Shown here: positions 23,407 to 34,120 of the stretch, in pieces
Position numbering within the stretch: the first letter of the stretch is position 1
Layout of the letters: the number at the start of each line of letters is the position of its first letter
Assembly (NCBI GenBank): GCA_029863625.1
Contig: JAOTUY010000001.1
Coordinates: forward strand, 18,046 to 82,045
Length of the DNA: 64,000 nucleotides
Source of the DNA: Acidimicrobiia bacterium
Lineage (GTDB): Bacteria; Actinomycetota; Acidimicrobiia; Spongiisociales; UBA4744
Reading direction: 5' to 3'
The notes under the pieces: generated by a model
Databases searched by the model: none
Seen by the model: only the letters and a program-made list of their open reading frames with translations
What the model was told of the DNA's origin: nothing
Position numbers and translations under genes: made by a program

Positions 23407-25893
23407 TCAGTCCTCCAACCCAACGATGCCGCTGGTCGGCTGGTTCCCAAGGGCCTCCTCGACTTCTTCGATCGGAATGGGAGCAAATGCCGAGATCGTG
23501 GTGCCGTCCGGCATGTTCATCACTTTGACACCACTGGCTTCCCGTTTTTGGCGACTGATCTGATTCACTGCAATGCGAATCACCACCCCACCGGATGAAA
23601 TGACGAATATCTGCGTACCGTCGAGGATCGCCCGGGCCCCGACCAGGGTTCCACGCACCTTGGTCAGCTTGATGGCCTTGACGCCAAGACCGCCGCGCCG
23701 TTGATTGGGGAATCCACTCATTGCTACGCGTTTCCCATAGCCACCCGAGGTGATGAGAAGAACCTGCTCGCCATCGGAGTTGGAAGCGGCTCCAATCACT
23801 CGATCGCCCTCGCGCAGCTTGACGCCGCGCACCCCGCGGGTGGCGCGGCCCATGGGCCGAAGGTCTTTCTCAGAGAAACGAATCCCCTGGCCCATTTGCG
23901 TGAATAACAGCATGTCGTTCTCACCGTTGGTGGTGCGGACCGCTACCAGCTCATCTCCTTCGACCAAGTTGATGGCAACCAGGGTTGCATTGCGCGAGTC
24001 ATAGTCGCCGAACGGCGTCTTCTTGACCAGGCCCTTCCTGGTCACCATCACCAGATAGCGCGACGTCTCATAGTTGCGGGTGTCGATCACGGCTTCGATC
24101 CGTTCTTCCGGATCAAGCGGAAGCACCGATTGCGCCAGAACCCCTTTGGCGGTTCGATCTTTGCGAGGGATCTCGTGCGCCCTGATCCGGTGGACCTTGC
24201 CCTGATTGGTGAAGAACAACAAGTAGGCGTGGGCAGTCGTGTGCACGAGCTTGTTGACGACGTCATCCTCATGGAGCGAGGCTGCCTTGACTCCCCGACC
24301 CCCTCGGCCTTGCGTTCGATAGATGCTGGCCTCAACCGACTTGAGATATCCATTGGCGGACACGGTAACGACCAGTTCGTCGTCGGCGATCAAATCTTCG
24401 AGGGAGAGGTCTCCCTCGTCGGGGATGATCCTGCTGCGCCGCTTATCGGCGAATTTCTCGCGGATTTCGGTCAATTCCTCCACAATGATGGCCCGTCGGC
24501 GGGAGGGATCGGCCAGGATGGCTTCGAGTTCGGCAACGAGGTCTTTCAATTGCTGAAGGTCTTCGCGAAGCTTCCCGGTCTCCAGCGCAGTCAGACGACG
24601 GAGTGGCATTTCCAAGATGGCGTTCGCCTGGATCTCCGAGAGGCCAAACCGCTCAATCAACCGACCTTTAGCGGTCGGGGTGTCGTCGGACGAGCGGATG
24701 ATCTGGACTACTTCGTCGATATTGTCGACTGCGATGATCAAGCCCTCGAGGACGTGCGCCTTTGCCTTGGCGTCCTCGAGCCGATGGAGGGTGCGTCGTT
24801 CGACTACTTCCATCTGGTGGTCGATGTAGTACCCGATCATCTCGGCGATGTTGAGTGTTCGGGGCACACCGTCGACCAGCGCAACGGCGTTCACCCCGAA
24901 TGTTTCCTGCAGTTGCGTCATTTTGAAGAGCTGATTGAGCACGACTTGGGGAGCCGCTTCCCGTTTGAGCTCGACGACCAACCGGGTCCCGAGCCGAGCG
25001 GAGCTCTCGTTTCGGAGGTCGGCAATCCCCGCAATCTTCTTGTCGTGGACCAGATCGGCGATCTTGGCCAGCACCCGGTCCTGGGAGACCTGGTAGGGAA
25101 GCTCGCTCACAATGATGGCCGTGCGGCCCTTGCGTATCTCCTGCACGTCCGTGACGGCCCGCATCTTCACCGAGCCTCTTCCGGTGGTGAGGGCCTCGCG
25201 AATACCGTTGGTCCCAACCAGGTAGGCACCCGTTGGGAAGTCGGGGCCTTTGACGATCCGGAGGTAATCCTCGATCGGAGCATCAGGATTCCCGATGGCG
25301 AAAATCACGGCGTCGATGACCTCCCCCAGGTTGTGGGGAGGGATGTTGGTCGCCATGCCGACCGCGATCCCGGTGGCACCGTTGGCCAGCAGATTCGGGT
25401 ACCGGGCAGGCAGCACGAGCGGTTCGGAGGACTCGCCGCTGTAGTTGTCCTGGAAGTCGACGGTATTTTCGCGGATGCCTTCCAGCAGGTGCATGGCAAT
25501 AGGTGACAGTCGGCTCTCGGTGTAGCGCATGGCCGCCGGCGGGTCGTCGATGGTGCCGAAGTTGCCCTGCGGCGAGATCAGGGGATATCGAGAGCTGAAA
25601 TCCTGCCCCAGGCGGACCAGCGCATCGTAGATGGCATCATTACCGTGCGGGTGGTAGCTGCCCATGACGTTGCCGACCACGGTCGCACACTTGCGGAAGC
25701 TGGTTCCCGGGCGCATTCCCGCCTCGAACATCGCGTAGACGATCCGACGCTGCACCGGCTTCATTCCATCCCGCACGTCGGGGAGAGCTCGTGACACGAT
25801 GACCGACATCGCATAATCGAGGAAGGACTTCTTGACCTCGTCGTTGATATCGATCACGAGGTTGTTCTCTTCGTACGTGCGTTCGTCGACCAT
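23407..25893 (-). CDS. gyrA: DNA gyrase subunit A
   Basis: An 828-residue breakage-reunion subunit that, with GyrB, introduces negative supercoils. The catalytic Tyr is in [11 protein letters not shown]. The C-terminal wheel carries the GyrA box QRRGGLG, which distinguishes gyrase from topoisomerase IV. The helix-4 quinolone region reads [11 protein letters not shown] rather than the usual HPHGD-S/A-x-IYD, with Asn for Asp82 and Asp at Ser83 (E. coli numbering); the preceding segment GNVMG also has Asn for the usual Asp. It lies 15 bases after gyrB. Confidence 0.97.
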   Translation of the reverse strand: MVDERTYEENNLVIDINDEVKKSFLDYAMSVIVSRALPDVRDGMKPVQRRIVYAMFEAGMRPGTSFRKCATVVGNVMGSYHPHGNDAIYDALVRLGQDFSSRYPLISPQGNFGTIDDPPAAMRYTESRLSPIAMHLLEGIRENTVDFQDNYSGESSEPLVLPARYPNLLANGATGIAVGMATNIPPHNLGEVIDAVIFAIGNPDAPIEDYLRIVKGPDFPTGAYLVGTNGIREALTTGRGSVKMRAVTDVQEIRKGRTAIIVSELPYQVSQDRVLAKIADLVHDKKIAGIADLRNESSARLGTRLVVELKREAAPQVVLNQLFKMTQLQETFGVNAVALVDGVPRTLNIAEMIGYYIDHQMEVVERRTLHRLEDAKAKAHVLEGLIIAVDNIDEVVQIIRSSDDTPTAKGRLIERFGLSEIQANAILEMPLRRLTALETGKLREDLQQLKDLVAELEAILADPSRRRAIIVEELTEIREKFADKRRSRIIPDEGDLSLEDLIADDELVVTVSANGYLKSVEASIYRTQGRGGRGVKAASLHEDDVVNKLVHTTAHAYLLFFTNQGKVHRIRAHEIPRKDRTAKGVLAQSVLPLDPEERIEAVIDTRNYETSRYLVMVTRKGLVKKTPFGDYDSRNATLVAINLVEGDELVAVRTTNGENDMLLFTQMGQGIRFSEKDLRPMGRATRGVRGVKLREGDRVIGAASNSDGEQVLLITSGGYGKRVAMSGFPNQRRGGLGVKAIKLTKVRGTLVGARAILDGTQIFVISSGGVVIRIAVNQISRQKREASGVKVMNMPDGTTISAFAPIPIEEVEEALGNQPTSGIVGLED

Positions 25894-25908
25894 GTGGTTC
25901 TCTCCCTA

Positions 25909-27840
<1,932 letters not shown>

Positions 27841-27912
27841 TCAACAAGAAGAACGGCCCGAAAGCGAAACCACCCGACGAGTCCCGCCAGAGCCATTGTT
27901 TACACGAATGTA

Positions 27913-27941
27913 AGTATACCAATTCGGGAAGGTTTCCCCAA
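27913..27941 (-). promoter_or_regulatory. gyrB promoter
   Basis: On the minus strand TTGGGG (27936-27941) and TATACT (27913-27918) are separated by exactly 17 bases, giving a leader of about 75 bases before the gyrB GTG. Confidence 0.7.
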
Positions 27942-27999
27942 GCCCTCCAGCGACGAAAACATCAACATTTACAGGCCTTTTCAAATGCTCGACTCTGCT

Positions 28000-28311
28000 T
28001 TATGTGGGTCGTGTCCTTGGGGGTGGGGACTGCACCCGAACGGAGCCGACCACGCCCACGCCGAACCGCTCATCGAGCCTTCGCAAGAGGTCCCCAACGG
28101 CGTACCGCAAAAGGGTCACCGCTTGCGATGAGGCTGCCTCGACCAAGAGTTCTCCCCCTTTGAGCAGCAGGGGGGTGGCGTGGGAAGACCAAGGCTCCGG
28201 AGTGAGCTCTTCCCATTCGTTTACCAGGCTGAGCATCACATCGAGTCGCTCTATCCCGAGGTTCTTCAGAGCTCTAGCGACGAGTCCATCCATCGATTCG
28301 AGCCGGCTCAT
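28000..28311 (-). CDS. dciA: DciA-like protein (DUF721), replicative-helicase loading factor
   Basis: A 103-residue protein placed between recF and gyrB, as in other actinobacteria. The body has the DUF721 pattern VNEWEELTPEPWSSHATPLLL, GGELLVEAASSQAVTLLRYAV, then DLLRRLDERFG. DciA proteins interact with DnaB-type helicase in bacteria lacking DnaC. The start overlaps the recF stop (ATGA). Function is from family knowledge. Confidence 0.8.
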   Translation of the reverse strand: MSRLESMDGLVARALKNLGIERLDVMLSLVNEWEELTPEPWSSHATPLLLKGGELLVEAASSQAVTLLRYAVGDLLRRLDERFGVGVVGSVRVQSPPPRTRPT

Positions 28312-29402
28312 CTGATACTCCCTGGCTCCACGAGAAAAGTGCGGCCGTGGACCGGCACCTCCTCTTCCCGGGCCGTCGTGATGAAGGTCTGAGCCGGCGG
28401 CAACATACCGGCCAGCGCGTTGGCTCTTTCCATGTCCAATTCCGAGAACACATCGTCGAGGAGCAACAAGGCCACTTCCCCGGCAGCGTCACTGATGGCG
28501 GTGTGCGAAGCCAAGCGAAGGCTCAAGGCCAGAGTCCGCTGCTCTCCCTGGCTGGCCCTCGTTCGAGCGTCGCGACCATCCACAGTGAACCAGGGTTCGT
28601 CCCGGTGGGGTCCCATCGTCGTAACTCTCCGTTCGATATCCGCCCGGTGGCTGCCTTCGAGCGCCTCCGCCAGGACCTCCGCCACGGTATCCGCCCCTTC
28701 TTCCTGCAAGGAACCTCCCCATTTCGACGCATAATGCAGCTCAACCCTTGTTCCGACTCCCGAAAGGCGGGCATAGGTCTCGGTGATACCTTCCCGCAGG
28801 ACAGCAGCTGCGCCGGTACGCCGCACCATCAGTTTGCCTGCTGCCTGTGACAGACGTTGGTCCCAGACCGCCAACGTTGGCTCATCCACCTCCCGGCCCG
28901 ACTGCCGCAACAAGGAATTTCGCTGTCGTAGAGTGCGCTCGTACTCCTGCTGGTCGAGGTAAGCGCCTGGCCACAGCTGAACGGCCACGGCATCGAGGAA
29001 GTCCCGACGGTAGGCCGGACCCCGTTTGACGATGTCAAGGTCATCGGGAAGAAACATGACGGCCCGCACGTGGCCAAGAAGATCGGTGGAGCGGGCGGGA
29101 CGCTGGCCATTGACCCGTACTCGACGCCGCCCCCTTCGAGGAAGCTCCGACTCGATGAGTGAGGTACTTGCCACGTGACGCACCTCGCCTCGAACCACCG
29201 CAGCCTCGCCTTCGTCGTTGATCAGTGCTTCGTCGGGCGCTCCCCGGAATGAACGGAATGAGGTGAGGTACGCAGCTGCCTCAAGGAGGTTCGTCTTCCC
29301 CGCACCGTTCGAACCAACAAAAACGTTGATTCCTGGATGTGGTTCGATTCGAAGTTCACGGTACGAGCGAAAGTCCTTGAGCTCGAGCCAGGAGAACTCC
29401 AT
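28308..29402 (-). CDS. recF: DNA replication and repair protein RecF
   Basis: A 364-residue SMC-like ATPase that helps load RecA at gaps. Walker A is GSNGAGKTN, the ABC signature is SQGEQRTLALSLRLA and Walker B is VALLLLDDVFSELD. The N-terminus WLELKDFRSYRELRIEPHPGIN is typical. The start codon is immediately after the dnaN stop. It is part of the dnaN-recF-dciA transcription unit. Confidence 0.96.
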   Translation of the reverse strand: MEFSWLELKDFRSYRELRIEPHPGINVFVGSNGAGKTNLLEAAAYLTSFRSFRGAPDEALINDEGEAAVVRGEVRHVASTSLIESELPRRGRRRVRVNGQRPARSTDLLGHVRAVMFLPDDLDIVKRGPAYRRDFLDAVAVQLWPGAYLDQQEYERTLRQRNSLLRQSGREVDEPTLAVWDQRLSQAAGKLMVRRTGAAAVLREGITETYARLSGVGTRVELHYASKWGGSLQEEGADTVAEVLAEALEGSHRADIERRVTTMGPHRDEPWFTVDGRDARTRASQGEQRTLALSLRLASHTAISDAAGEVALLLLDDVFSELDMERANALAGMLPPAQTFITTAREEEVPVHGRTFLVEPGSIR

Positions 29403-30488
29403 TCAGATACGGACAGGCATCAACAGGTAGGTGAACCGGTCGTCATCAACGCCTCTGATGACACTGGGCTTGAGTCCGTCCGTGACCTCGATCTGGACTT
29501 CATCCGAGTCAATGGCGGACACCCCCTCCGTCAGATAACGCGGGTTGAAGGCAATCATCACATCTTCCGCCTCACCTTGATACTCCCCCGGAATGTGTTC
29601 CGTCTCACCGCCGACATCCTGGCGTGTCACGGTGACCTCTACACCACCTTCCATCAACCGAAGCCGCACCGGAATATGATCCTCGGCTACCAGCGACGCT
29701 CTTCCGAGAGCTTCAAGCAGACCTTCTTTCGTCACAACCACACGATTGGGATAAGACTCAGGCAGGAGTTGGCGATAGTTCGGAAACGTGCCCTCGATGA
29801 GGCGTAGGGTCAACGACCCGCGCGAAGATCCGAACAATGCTTCTCTTTGCCGGATCGAGACTTCCATTTTGGCCGCTGCCACAGTCCGGCTCAGTTCTCT
29901 GAGGCCCCTGGCCGGGACGAGCCCCGACTCCGCAAGTGAAACGCCGGGCACCTTCCGCACGGCCAGCCGATACGAGTCGGTGGCAACCAGCCTGAGACCC
30001 TCATCATCTTTCTCGAAAAGAACCCCGGTCAAGATCGGACGGGCGGAGTCGATCGATGCACCAACGGTTGCCTGGGCAATAGCCGCTACCAGCTGATCTC
30101 CCTCGGCCGCGACGGCCCCGTCAAAATCAACCTCTCCTAGATGGGGAAACTCATCTACGGGTAATTCACGGAGGCTGAAGCGGGGCCCTGCCCCCATGAT
30201 TTCAACCTCACCGTCACCAGAGGTAAGCGTCACCGCACCAACCGGCATCTTCTTGATAGCCTCGCTCGCCAACCGGGCGGGAATAACGATCGAGCCTTCT
30301 TCGAGCACTTCTACCTCTGTGGTCGTGCGCACCGTCATCTCGAGGTCGGTGCCGGTCACTTTGAGTTTGTTGCCCTGAACCTCGCACAGAACGCCTTGCA
30401 AGATAGCCTGGGCAGGACGCATCCCGACTCCTCGGTTGGCCCTGGAGAACACATCTGCCAGGTCGTCTCGTTCAGCTCGAATGCGCAA
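29403..30488 (-). CDS. dnaN: DNA polymerase III beta sliding clamp
   Basis: A 361-residue three-domain clamp. It has VTGTDLEMTVRT in domain 1, PILTGVLFEKDDEGLRLVATDSYRLA at the domain 2 core, FPNYRQLLPESYPN, and the C-terminal LMPVRI. The start codon is TTG (LRIRAERDDLA): no ATG or GTG lies at the family N-terminus and GGGATGGGAC precedes the TTG. The 188 bases between dnaN and dnaA carry several DnaA-box-like sequences. Confidence 0.97.
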   Translation of the reverse strand: MRIRAERDDLADVFSRANRGVGMRPAQAILQGVLCEVQGNKLKVTGTDLEMTVRTTTEVEVLEEGSIVIPARLASEAIKKMPVGAVTLTSGDGEVEIMGAGPRFSLRELPVDEFPHLGEVDFDGAVAAEGDQLVAAIAQATVGASIDSARPILTGVLFEKDDEGLRLVATDSYRLAVRKVPGVSLAESGLVPARGLRELSRTVAAAKMEVSIRQREALFGSSRGSLTLRLIEGTFPNYRQLLPESYPNRVVVTKEGLLEALGRASLVAEDHIPVRLRLMEGGVEVTVTRQDVGGETEHIPGEYQGEAEDVMIAFNPRYLTEGVSAIDSDEVQIEVTDGLKPSVIRGVDDDRFTYLLMPVRI

Positions 30489-30676
30489 GTTGTCCCATCC
30501 CTTCTATTACTGAGGGTTTATCTCATAACCGTAGTAGTTGTAGTAGGCCCTGTGGATCGTGGACAACTCTCTGAAAGGCCTGATCAGGGGGTGAGTCTCC
30601 CATCCACAATGTATGGGGGTAGCGTGGCCTTTGTCCCCAGCGGGTAGTGAAGCCGCAGCGTTGTCTGTGGGTAAGA
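30489..30676. other. dnaA-dnaN intergenic region with DnaA-box-like sites (possible oriC part)
   Basis: Near-matches to the DnaA box TTRTCCACA occur at 30551-30559 (TGTGGATCG), 30558-30566 (CGTGGACAA, complement TTGTCCACG), 30600-30608 (CCATCCACA) and 30666-30674 (TGTGGGTAA). In Mycobacterium and Streptomyces oriC lies in this interval. None is a perfect box here. The dnaN promoter must also be in this space. Confidence 0.55.
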
Positions 30677-32047
30677 TCACGTTCTCCTCAGCTGCTGGGA
30701 AAGGGCTGTGACTCTCTCGAAGACCTGATGATCGGTGAGCAACAGGCGTTTCACTTTGTCGATGGCGTGCATGACGGTGGTGTGATCTCGGCCACCAAAG
30801 AGAGCGCCGATTTTCGGCAGCGAAAGGTCGGTTTGTTCCCGGCAGAGGTACATGGCAACCTGCCGCGAGAGAACAAGAGGCTGGCGGCGGCTGGGGCTGC
30901 GAAGGTCGTCGACTGAGAACCCGTACGCGGCGGCGGCGGCGATGATGATGTCTTCTGCTGAGACCGGCCGCTGTGAGGCAGCCGGCACCAAATCCTGTAA
31001 GACGTCCATAGCCATCTCGAGGTTGATGCTCTGATCGGTCAGGGCGGCGTAGGCAGTCACCCGAGTGAGGGCACCTTCGAGTTCCCTGATGTTGTCCTGC
31101 AGGTGTTCGGCGATGAAATGGAGTACATCCTCGCCGACCAGTTTGGGAGCAAACTCCGCGTTTTTGCGGAGAATCGCGATGCGGGTTTCAACGTCCGGAG
31201 GTTGGATGTCGGTGAGCAAGCCCCACTCGAATCGGCTGCGCAGCCGGTCCTCAAGGGTCGCCAGATGTTTGGGATGGCGATCTGCGCTGAGGACCATCTG
31301 CTTCCCAGCCTCATACAAGTCGTTGAACGTGTGAAAGAACTCCTCGAGGATTTGCTCTTTCCGTTCGAAGAACTGGACGTCGTCCAAGAGCAAAACGTCG
31401 GTAGTGCGGTACCTGGCCTTGAACTCATCCATCCGTTTCTTACGGATGCCGTCGATGAACTCGTTGAAGAAGTTTTCGGAGGACACATAACGAACGACGG
31501 CCGCGGGTCGGAGTTCGAGAGCATGGTGGCCGACGGCGTGGAGTAGATGCGTCTTACCCAATCCGGCCCCGCCGTAAATGAACAAGGGGTTGTAGTGGCC
31601 GCCCGGTTGTTCGGCCACGGCCATGGCAGCTGCATGGGCAAAGCGGTTTGACTGACCGACCACGAAGTTCTCGAACGTGTATTTGCCCTGGAGGCGGCGT
31701 TCCGAGGTGGTAAGTTCGGGTAAAAGGGAGGTGCTTGCTACCTGCGGCGCCTCGTCCTCTTCTTCGAGTTCGAGATCCCCGATCAAGTGGTCGGTTACGT
31801 CGATGTCGAAGACGAGTTCGCTCCCAGGTCCGAAAGCCTCGTAGGCCGCTTCTTTGAGGACGGCCAGGTGCTTTTCCCGAACCCACCGCAAATGGAATTC
31901 GCTTGATGCGGTAATGCTGATAGAGCCGTCGTTTGGCTGTACTCCAAGTGGAGCGAGCCAGGTTTGCCAGTTGACAGGGCTCACACGGGCCTGCACCGCG
32001 CTTCTAAAGAAGTCGACTTCCCCCGTCAGCGACTGAGGTTCCGCCAC
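30677..32047 (-). CDS. dnaA: Chromosomal replication initiator protein DnaA
   Basis: A 456-residue AAA+ initiator. Domain I is VNWQTWLAPLG, followed by a short acidic linker. The AAA+ core has Walker A GGAGLGKTH, Walker B VLLLDDVQF and sensor motifs DRLRSRFEWGL. Domain IV DNA-binding signature is FGGRDHTTVMHAIDKV. The GTG start gives MAEPQSLTG and has GGGAGGGGACAC upstream. Three DnaA boxes lie 40-72 bases upstream, consistent with autoregulation and/or oriC. Confidence 0.98.
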   Translation of the reverse strand: MAEPQSLTGEVDFFRSAVQARVSPVNWQTWLAPLGVQPNDGSISITASSEFHLRWVREKHLAVLKEAAYEAFGPGSELVFDIDVTDHLIGDLELEEEDEAPQVASTSLLPELTTSERRLQGKYTFENFVVGQSNRFAHAAAMAVAEQPGGHYNPLFIYGGAGLGKTHLLHAVGHHALELRPAAVVRYVSSENFFNEFIDGIRKKRMDEFKARYRTTDVLLLDDVQFFERKEQILEEFFHTFNDLYEAGKQMVLSADRHPKHLATLEDRLRSRFEWGLLTDIQPPDVETRIAILRKNAEFAPKLVGEDVLHFIAEHLQDNIRELEGALTRVTAYAALTDQSINLEMAMDVLQDLVPAASQRPVSAEDIIIAAAAAYGFSVDDLRSPSRRQPLVLSRQVAMYLCREQTDLSLPKIGALFGGRDHTTVMHAIDKVKRLLLTDHQVFERVTALSQQLRRT

Positions 32048-32086
32048 GTGTCCCCTCCCGAGTCACTACGCCTGCGTACAGAATCT

Positions 32087-32119
32087 ATTTCCACAGACCT
32101 GTCCACAATGTGTGGAAAA
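32087..32119. promoter_or_regulatory. Cluster of three DnaA boxes upstream of dnaA
   Basis: ATTTCCACA (32087-32095), CTGTCCACA (32099-32107) and TGTGGAAAA (32111-32119, complement TTTTCCACA). The last two are inverted around ATG. They are the best DnaA boxes in the window. Confidence 0.8.
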
Positions 32120-32476
32120 CAGATCTGTATTCCTGTCCATCCCATCCGGACCGACACAAAGCCCATGCGCTGCATCCCGGGGAAGTGAGGCCACTCTTGA
32201 GTGCCTGACGGTGAGCGAGTATATGCTTTCGGCGAGGGGGCCACAAGAGCGTGAAATCGAGGCCTGCGACCTGTTTTCGACATAATGACGGATAAGGTTT
32301 ACCCAGCTTGGGGCCGGTTTCCCCCGTTCTTGACAGGGCCAAGACACCTCGGCGACCCGAAAACTGGAGCAAAAGAGCTTTTCGCGTCCTAGGAAAAATC
32401 TTCGCGGTGTGCGGCCTGAGCGGCTGGTTGACCTCGTCGGCACAGCCTTGGGGTGGGTTAGGACCGGCCGCCGCCT

Positions 32477-32504
32477 TTGACAAGTGTTCCGCCCGCTGTA
32501 ACCT
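32477..32504 (+). promoter_or_regulatory. rpmH promoter
   Basis: TTGACA (32477-32482) and TAACCT (32499-32504) with a 16-base spacer lie 36 bases upstream of rpmH. A second TTGACA at about 32328 has no good -10. Confidence 0.6.
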
Positions 32505-32539
32505 TTTCTATCACCTCATTATTTGGAATCGGGGTCCCG

Positions 32540-32674
32540 ATGAAACGCACCTATCAACCCAACGTTCGGCGACGCAAGAGAAAGCACGGCTTTCGCGCCC
32601 GGATGCGTACTCGATCCGGACGCGCCATCCTGAAGCGGCGACGTGCCAAAGGCCGTCAGCGCATCTCCGCCTAA
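32540..32674 (+). CDS. rpmH: 50S ribosomal protein L34
   Basis: A 44-residue basic ribosomal protein, [20 protein letters not shown] and onward, matching L34 throughout. It is the first gene to the right of the origin. Its 3' end overlaps the apparent start of rnpA by 32 bases. Confidence 0.97.
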   Translation: MKRTYQPNVRRRKRKHGFRARMRTRSGRAILKRRRAKGRQRISA

Positions 32675-33008
32675 CAGCCGGCCGTACGCTTCTCTTCGTG
32701 GTCGGACCGCTTTCCAGCGGGTCTTTAGCACCGGGAGACGTCGTCGTAACGGCGGGGTGGTCGTTATCGTTGGAGCGGGTGCTCCGGGACCGCCGCGCGT
32801 CGGCGTAGTGGCTGGGGCCAAGAGTGTGGGTGGCGCTGTGCAACGTAACCGCGCGAAGCGTCGCCTCCGCGAGGCGCTTGCGGGCGTACGTCTGCGGGAA
32901 GGTCATGACTATGTGGTCATCGCCTCTCGGGAGGTGCTGAGTGCATCGTTTGTTGAAGTTGAGCAATGGTTGCGAGGGGCGATTGGTGAGGAGACATCAG
33001 GTGGCTGA
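32643..33008 (+). CDS. rnpA: Ribonuclease P protein component
   Basis: A 121-residue basic protein that assists RNase P RNA in tRNA 5' maturation. It has [13 protein letters not shown] near the N-terminus and the signature [20 protein letters not shown]. The only usable start is the GTG at 32643, inside rpmH in another frame; no ATG, GTG or TTG occurs between it and the conserved Arg-Phe region. The overlap is therefore likely real, giving an N-terminal extension of about ten residues. The stop overlaps the yidD start. Confidence 0.92.
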   Translation: MPKAVSASPPNSRPYASLRGRTAFQRVFSTGRRRRNGGVVVIVGAGAPGPPRVGVVAGAKSVGGAVQRNRAKRRLREALAGVRLREGHDYVVIASREVLSASFVEVEQWLRGAIGEETSGG

Positions 33009-33264
33009 TCTCGAAGCGAAACGAACCGGGCCAGGGGCACGGCTCGGCCGCGCCCTGATCCGCACATACCAGAAGGCCTTTTCTCCTTCCATGGGCAAGA
33101 ATTGCCGGTACTCCCCCACCTGTTCCCAGTACGCGTATGAGGCGATCGGCCGGTTTGGCCTGCTGGGCGGAACCTGGATCGGGATGAAACGAATCGCACG
33201 GTGTCATCCCCTCGCTGAGGGCGGGTACGACCCGGTGCCGGCCAGCTCCAAGAAAGACATTTGA
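33001..33264 (+). CDS. yidD: Membrane protein insertion efficiency factor YidD
   Basis: An 87-residue protein with the YidD core [31 protein letters not shown] and [14 protein letters not shown], including the conserved cysteines. The GTG start at 33001 has GGAG nine bases upstream and overlaps rnpA by eight bases. It is adjacent to yidC as usual, with a one-base overlap (TGATG). It is a membrane-associated helper of YidC insertion. Confidence 0.94.
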   Translation: MADLEAKRTGPGARLGRALIRTYQKAFSPSMGKNCRYSPTCSQYAYEAIGRFGLLGGTWIGMKRIARCHPLAEGGYDPVPASSKKDI

Positions 33265-34118
33265 TGCTCGACACACTCGCCAGGATTATTGCCGTTCCGA
33301 TGACGTTCTTCTTCGAACTGATCCCCAATTACGGACTTGCCATAATCTTCCTTACCTTGGTGGTCAACGTTCTGATGTTTCCTTTGACGCTCAAACAAAC
33401 TCGCTCCACCCGGGCGATGACCGAGATCCAACCGGAGGTCAAGAAGCTCCAGAAGGTGTACAAGGACGATAAGGAGAGGCTCCAGAAGGAGATGATGGAG
33501 CTCTACAAGGAAAAGGGCGTTAATCCGGCCGGCTGCCTGTTCCCGATGTTGATCCAAATGCCCATTTGGTTCGGTCTGTTCCGGCTATTGAGGGATCCTC
33601 TCAATGCTTCGGGTAGTAACGAGGCTGCCGTCTCGTTTATTCCAGAAACTTCCAAACTCTATGGAGTGTTGAGCAACGGCTCCGAGGGACGCTTTCTCGG
33701 GATGGACCTGAGTTTGTCGCCCAGCCAGGTGATCACAGCCGACACGGGGTTCGACCTGGGTACGGCTCTGCCGTATATCCTGGTTGTATTGACTGTGCTG
33801 GGCACTGCATATTTTCAACAGTGGCAAACAACTCGAGGCCAGAAACAGGACAGCGATCAGGCGCGTCAGATGCAGATGGTGACCAAGATCATGCCGTTGA
33901 TGTTCGGATTCTTCTCCTATTCCTTCCCGGCAGGATTGAATATCTACTTTGTCACGGCCAATGTCTTCAGGATCGGCCAGCAGGCTTTGATCTTCAAGAT
34001 CGACGGCCGACCGACATCGGTTCCCCGCCAACTGGAGCCGGATCCCGAAGAACCGCTGGAGAAGCCGGTCTCGCAGCCGGTTTCAGAGAAAAAACGCAAA
34101 CGGCGCAGGAGGAAGTGA
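33264..34118 (+). CDS. yidC: Membrane protein insertase YidC (Oxa1 family)
   Basis: A 284-residue insertase of the short actinobacterial/Gram-positive type. Helix 1 is FELIPNYGLAIIFLTLVVNVL, followed by the cytoplasmic charged hairpin KKLQKVYKDDKERLQKEMMEL, CLFPMLIQMPIWFGLFRLL, and the C-terminal helices ending FFSYSFPAGLNIYFVTANVF. The tail is very basic (EKKRKRRRRK), typical for ribosome binding. No lipoprotein signal is evident. Confidence 0.95.
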   Translation: MLDTLARIIAVPMTFFFELIPNYGLAIIFLTLVVNVLMFPLTLKQTRSTRAMTEIQPEVKKLQKVYKDDKERLQKEMMELYKEKGVNPAGCLFPMLIQMPIWFGLFRLLRDPLNASGSNEAAVSFIPETSKLYGVLSNGSEGRFLGMDLSLSPSQVITADTGFDLGTALPYILVVLTVLGTAYFQQWQTTRGQKQDSDQARQMQMVTKIMPLMFGFFSYSFPAGLNIYFVTANVFRIGQQALIFKIDGRPTSVPRQLEPDPEEPLEKPVSQPVSEKKRKRRRRK

Positions 34119-34120
34119 CT

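Larger units (their letters stand above)
32048..32539. other. dnaA-rpmH intergenic region, candidate origin of replication
   Basis: A 490-base gene-free stretch between divergent dnaA and rpmH. It holds the DnaA-box cluster near dnaA and moderately AT-rich blocks (for example GTTTTCGACATAATGACGGA near 32271, and AAAAGAGCTTTTCGCG near 32371), then the rpmH promoter. Leftward replication genes and rightward rpmH-to-parB genes diverge from here, as at many bacterial origins. Which of the two dnaA-flanking gaps contains the unwinding element is not resolved by eye. Confidence 0.65.

Noticed and set aside
33821..34120. N-terminal 100-codon extension of Jag
   Set aside because: It lies wholly within yidC in another frame; the GTG at 34121 has an AGGAGGA site and begins the Jag_N domain.
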